Part shown: positions 4,877 through 8,042 of the stretch, in pieces
Layout: each line of letters starts with the position of its first letter
How positions within the stretch are numbered: the stretch's first letter is position 1
Source of the DNA: Gemmatimonadota bacterium
Lineage (GTDB): Bacteria; Latescibacterota; UBA2968; UBA8231
NCBI GenBank assembly: GCA_009845645.1
Contig: VXZF01000361.1
Span: 2,840 to 10,881 of the forward strand
DNA: 8,042 bases
Direction: 5' to 3'
Position numbers and translations under genes: made by a program
The notes under the pieces: generated by a model
Told to the model about the DNA's origin: nothing
Databases searched by the model: none
What the model saw: only the letters and a program-made list of their open reading frames with translations

Positions 4877-7323
4877 TCCAAGGCTACGTAGAGGTCTCCC
4901 TGCCGCCCCCCGTAGCGCGCGAGTTGACCTATGGCGTACCCGCTGAATTCGCCGCAGAAGCGCAGCCTGGGGCCTTAGCGTTGGTGCCGGTAGTCCAGCG
5001 CCGACTCACCGGCGTCGTCTTAGGGCCAGCTACACTCGGCGACCTTCCCCCGTGCAAGATCCGCCCTATCGAACAAATTCTCGACACCTCCCTCCTCAGT
5101 CCAGAGGTCGTCGCACTCTGCCGCTGGATGGCTTCCTACTACATGGCCCCCCTCGGTAGTGCGCTGATGGCTGCTTTGCCCCCAGGCGTCAAACTCAGCT
5201 CCAACCGCCTCGTACAATTGCGCGATGCGCCCACTGGCCACCACGCAGGTATAGAGGCGCGGATCATCGGCGAACTCCAGCGCAGCGGCTCCCTCAAAGT
5301 CAGCACTCTCAAGCGCCGACTCGGCAGTCGGGGCTTGGAAAAGGGCGTGCGCGCCCTGAGCCGCAGCGGACACATCGAAATCGCGCCCGTGCTCGAAGAC
5401 CGGCGACCTCGCGCCCTGAGCCAACGCTTCTTCCTCCTAAACGACGAACCAGCCGCGCACACAGCCATCGCCACCATCGAAAAGCGCGCGCCGCGCCAAG
5501 CGGCCTGTCTGCGCTACTTGCTCGACCACCCCACGGCCGCGCGCAGCGAACTGAGCGCGGCTGGCTTTTCTTCAGCTATACTCAAGGCGCTCGAAGGCCG
5601 CGGCTTGATTTCACCAACGGCCGAGGAAGTCATCCGCGATCCCCTCGCCCACATCGCCAGCGGCACCCCCCCGGACCTCGTCCCTACAGCCGACCAACAA
5701 CAGGTCCTCAACAACCTGTCGGCCGCGCTCGACGCCCGGACATTCTATCCGGCCTTGCTGCACGGCGTCACCGGCTCGGGCAAAACCCTTGTGTACGTCC
5801 AACTTGTGGCGCAAGCGTTGGCTGCCGGGCGCGGCGCAATCATCTTGGTGCCAGAAATCGCCCTCGCTTGGCAGATGGTGCGGCGCTTCAAAGAACACTT
5901 CGGCGAGGCAGTCGCCGTTTTCCACAGCCAGCTTTCGGCTGGGGAGCGCTACGACACTTGGCGTCGCTTGCGCCGCCGCGAGCAGCGCGTGCTCATCGGC
6001 GCTCGCTCGGCCATCCTCGCACCGGTAGAAAATTTGGGGCTGATTGTCGTGGACGAAGAGCACGACACCTCGTACAAGCAAGAAGACCTAGAAAGTAGCC
6101 GCCCCCTTACCTACAACGCCCGCGACCTCGCCTTGGTGCGCGGGCAGCGCTGCAACGCCGTCGTCGTCCTCGGCTCAGCCACGCCCAGCTTAGAATCGCA
6201 CTGGAATGCCGCCACCGGCAAGTACCACCTCCATACTTTGCCCCGCCGCATCGACGACCGCCCCTTGCCGCAAGTGACGGTCGTCGATATGAAACAGGAG
6301 CCTTTCCAAAGAAAGCAACGCGCTATCTTCTCGCACGACTTGCGGCGCAAGATGCAAGACCGCCTCGCGCGCGGCGAGAAAATCATCCTGTTGCAAAATC
6401 GCCGCGGCTTCGCTCCCTTCATTAGCTGCACCAACTGTGGCGAGCCGATTCAGTGCCCTAGTTGTCGCGTCTCGCTGACTTATCATCGGCGACCTTCTGC
6501 CTCCGAGACGCGCTGTCATTACTGCGACTTCGCGGCCCCACCACCGCCAGTCTGCCCGTCCTGCGGCAGCTCGGAATTGCGCTTCGCCGGAGTGGGCACC
6601 CAAAAGGTCGAAAGCGCCCTGCTGGCCCAATTCCCCGGCATCCGCGTCATCCGCATGGACGTGGACACCACCGCTTGGAAAGGCGCGCACGACGCGCTCG
6701 TCGAGCGCTTCCGCAACGGCGAGGCCGACGTGCTGCTCGGCACTCAAATGGTCGCCAAGGGCCTCGACCTGCCCGAAGTCACACTTGTCGGCGTGATTTC
6801 CGCCGACACCGGTATGCACCTGCCCGACTTCCGCGCGGCCGAGCGCAGCTTCCAACTTCTGACCCAAGTCGCCGGCCGCTCGGGGCGCGGCCACACCGCC
6901 GGTGAGGTCGTCATCCAGACGCTCCTGCCCGACGACGCAGCCTTGCGCGCGGCCGCCAACCAAAATTACGCGGCCTTTGCCCACAACGAGTTGGCCCAGC
7001 GGCAGCAGGCCGGATTCCCTCCGTTTGGGCGCCTCATCGTCTTCCGCTGGCGCGGCCCCTGCGAGCAAGCCGTTGAAACCGGGGCGCAACAGGGCGTGAA
7101 CGCCCTGCGACAGGGTCTTGACCAAGATGCACTCGTGCTCGGGCCGGCCCCAGCCCCGCTGGCGCGGCTGCGCGGTAACTATCGCTGGCAAGCCCTCTTG
7201 CGCGGCTCCTCGGCGCGCCATTTGCGCGCAACGACCCTCAGCGCTCTGCCAGCCATGCGCGAGGCCGCCAAAGAGCACACCCTTCACTTTTCCATTAACA
7301 TCGACCCTCTAACGATGATGTAG
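4873..7323 (+). CDS. priA: Primosomal protein N' / replication-restart helicase PriA
   Basis: An 816-residue superfamily 2 DNA helicase (3'-to-5') that recognises stalled or repaired forks and reloads the replicative helicase. The N-terminal 3'-DNA-binding domain begins VEVSLPPPVARELTYGVP. A winged-helix-like region spans about 120-250. Helicase motifs include Walker A GVTGSGKT (298-305), VPEIAL (326-331), DEEH (394-397), GSATPS (434-439), GTQMVAKGLDLPEVTLVG (623-640) and QVAGRSGRG (665-673). The zinc-binding insert has all eight cysteines in four CxxC pairs: C519/C522, C528/C531, C548/C551 and C561/C564. The C-terminal domain ends SINIDPLTMM. The length is near Bacillus PriA and longer than E. 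coli PriA (about 730). The stretch between YKQ (401-403) and ARD (416-418) is about five residues longer than usual and has no Trp. The ATG at 4873 overlaps the rodZ stop in an ATGA; extension upstream to 4732 would only recode rodZ. Confidence 0.97.
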   Translation: MIQGYVEVSLPPPVARELTYGVPAEFAAEAQPGALALVPVVQRRLTGVVLGPATLGDLPPCKIRPIEQILDTSLLSPEVVALCRWMASYYMAPLGSALMAALPPGVKLSSNRLVQLRDAPTGHHAGIEARIIGELQRSGSLKVSTLKRRLGSRGLEKGVRALSRSGHIEIAPVLEDRRPRALSQRFFLLNDEPAAHTAIATIEKRAPRQAACLRYLLDHPTAARSELSAAGFSSAILKALEGRGLISPTAEEVIRDPLAHIASGTPPDLVPTADQQQVLNNLSAALDARTFYPALLHGVTGSGKTLVYVQLVAQALAAGRGAIILVPEIALAWQMVRRFKEHFGEAVAVFHSQLSAGERYDTWRRLRRREQRVLIGARSAILAPVENLGLIVVDEEHDTSYKQEDLESSRPLTYNARDLALVRGQRCNAVVVLGSATPSLESHWNAATGKYHLHTLPRRIDDRPLPQVTVVDMKQEPFQRKQRAIFSHDLRRKMQDRLARGEKIILLQNRRGFAPFISCTNCGEPIQCPSCRVSLTYHRRPSASETRCHYCDFAAPPPPVCPSCGSSELRFAGVGTQKVESALLAQFPGIRVIRMDVDTTAWKGAHDALVERFRNGEADVLLGTQMVAKGLDLPEVTLVGVISADTGMHLPDFRAAERSFQLLTQVAGRSGRGHTAGEVVIQTLLPDDAALRAAANQNYAAFAHNELAQRQQAGFPPFGRLIVFRWRGPCEQAVETGAQQGVNALRQGLDQDALVLGPAPAPLARLRGNYRWQALLRGSSARHLRATTLSALPAMREAAKEHTLHFSINIDPLTMM

Positions 7324-7332
7324 GCCGTTTCC

Positions 7333-8042
7333 ATGCTCTTGCTCCGCCTCTTGCTCCTGCTGCTTTTGGCCCTACCCGTCCGCGCCCAGTTATCCGGCAC
7401 CCAATGGGAAGCCTATACCAGTATGCGCCAAATCAACCGGGTCCTCGTCCACCAAGACGCAGTCTGGGCCGGCACCAGCGGCGGCGTCCTGCGCTACGAC
7501 CAGCAAACCCAAGCCTATACGCGCTTCACTCGCCGCGACGGCCTGCCGGGCAACCTCATCTTGAGCCTATCCGTAGATGCCAACGGCCACTTGTGGTTTG
7601 GCACGCACTCTCAGGGTTTGAGCCGCTATCGGCCCGAGCAAAACCGCTTTGACCCGCCCTTTCTCGACTTCCAAAACCTTCGCATCAACGCCCTTGAGCC
7701 GCATGGGGATATTCTCTACGTCGGCAGCGAGCGCGGCGTCAGCGCGTTTGTCATCAGCAAGGAAGAGGTCAAGGAAACCTATCGCCGCTTGGGAGAGCTG
7801 CCCAAAGACACCGAGGTGACCAGCATTGAAATGTTTGCCGGTCGCCTGTGGGCCGGGACCGTCAATGGCCTAGCGTGGGCGGATTTGGCCCAGCCCAATC
7901 TCCAAGACCCCAGCAGTTGGGTGGCTGAGCCAATAAGGGGCGAGGTGCGCGACATGCTGGTCTATCAAGACACGCTCTTCGTCGCGGCCACGGACGGCAT
8001 CTGGCGCGTACATCCCGCGCTCGACCGCCCCGAACTCGATTA
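7333..8042 (+). CDS. Secreted two-component-regulator-propeller (beta-propeller) protein, N-terminal part, 3' end outside window
   Basis: An open frame of 236 codons from ATG 7333 to the window end. It starts with a strong signal peptide (MLLLRLLLLLLLALPVRA, probable cleavage before Q19), so it is exported. The mature part shows five propeller-blade signatures about 40 residues apart: VWAGTSGGVLRY (44-55), LWFGTHSQGLSRY (87-99), LYVGSERGVSAF (128-139), LWAGTVNGLAWA (172-183) and LFVAATDGIWRV (215-226). The segment YTRFTRRDGLPGNLI...DANGHLWFGT is a typical Reg_prop repeat. Such propellers form the sensor part of hybrid two-component systems, or N-terminal domains of outer-membrane-associated proteins such as PorZ of type IX secretion. 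The missing C-terminus would decide between them. It begins 9 bases after the priA stop with no visible Shine-Dalgarno and may be the last-joined member of the upstream operon. No stop or frameshift is seen. Confidence 0.85.
   Translation, partial: MLLLRLLLLLLLALPVRAQLSGTQWEAYTSMRQINRVLVHQDAVWAGTSGGVLRYDQQTQAYTRFTRRDGLPGNLILSLSVDANGHLWFGTHSQGLSRYRPEQNRFDPPFLDFQNLRINALEPHGDILYVGSERGVSAFVISKEEVKETYRRLGELPKDTEVTSIEMFAGRLWAGTVNGLAWADLAQPNLQDPSSWVAEPIRGEVRDMLVYQDTLFVAATDGIWRVHPALDRPELD

Noticed and set aside
6190..7287. Long antisense open frame (365 codons) on the - strand
   Set aside because: It lies entirely within priA, whose motifs are intact. Its translation has no recognisable domain, and its composition (Gly/Ala/Arg/Val-rich) is typical of the mirror frame of GC-rich coding DNA.

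Overview
The window is a compact, GC-rich (visibly about 60% or more) bacterial chromosomal segment. All of its genes lie on the + strand. The gene content is housekeeping plus outer-membrane biogenesis: an LptD-type LPS transporter shows a Gram-negative, LPS-bearing cell. LptD looks more like the non-proteobacterial group (Bacteroidota/Gemmatimonadota/Fibrobacterota/Latescibacterota-like) than Escherichia coli LptD. Start codons mostly lack Shine-Dalgarno sequences, and the last gene is a secreted 'regulator propeller' protein. These points together suggest the FCB superphylum or a nearby candidate phylum, but that is an inference from memory of families and no genus can be named.

Layout: (1) the 3' end of rlmB (23S rRNA 2'-O-methyltransferase), 1-337, overlaps by 4 nt (2) lptD, 334-2826, an outer-membrane LPS translocon with a Ser/Gly/Tyr-rich 33-bp tandem repeat late in the barrel. 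(3) A 126-bp intergenic region, 2827-2952, is the only real gap. It holds a good sigma70-like promoter whose -35 overlaps the lptD stop codon, a two-tier inverted repeat, and three perfect or near-perfect 9-bp direct repeats. (4) A tightly packed cluster follows: dtd (2953-3396), maf (3393-3980), a rodZ-like gene (3977-4876) and priA (4873-7323). Each of these overlaps the next by exactly 4 nt (GTGA or ATGA). (5) Nine bases later, a signal-peptide-bearing beta-propeller gene starts at 7333 and runs off the window.

The genes form two transcriptional blocks. rlmB-lptD links ribosome maturation and envelope assembly. dtd-maf-rodZ-priA combines D-aminoacyl-tRNA proofreading, nucleotide-pool sanitation, cell-shape scaffolding and replication restart, probably from the promoter at 2823. 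The propeller gene may be co-transcribed with this second block.

I found no defence system, mobile-element gene, CRISPR array, tRNA or rRNA, and no convincing wholly new system. The most interesting signals are the composite intergenic element, a LptD with just one candidate disulfide pair, a lengthened aromatic-rich loop in PriA that lacks the usual Trp, and a RodZ homologue lacking one of the two aromatic residues reported to contact MreB.
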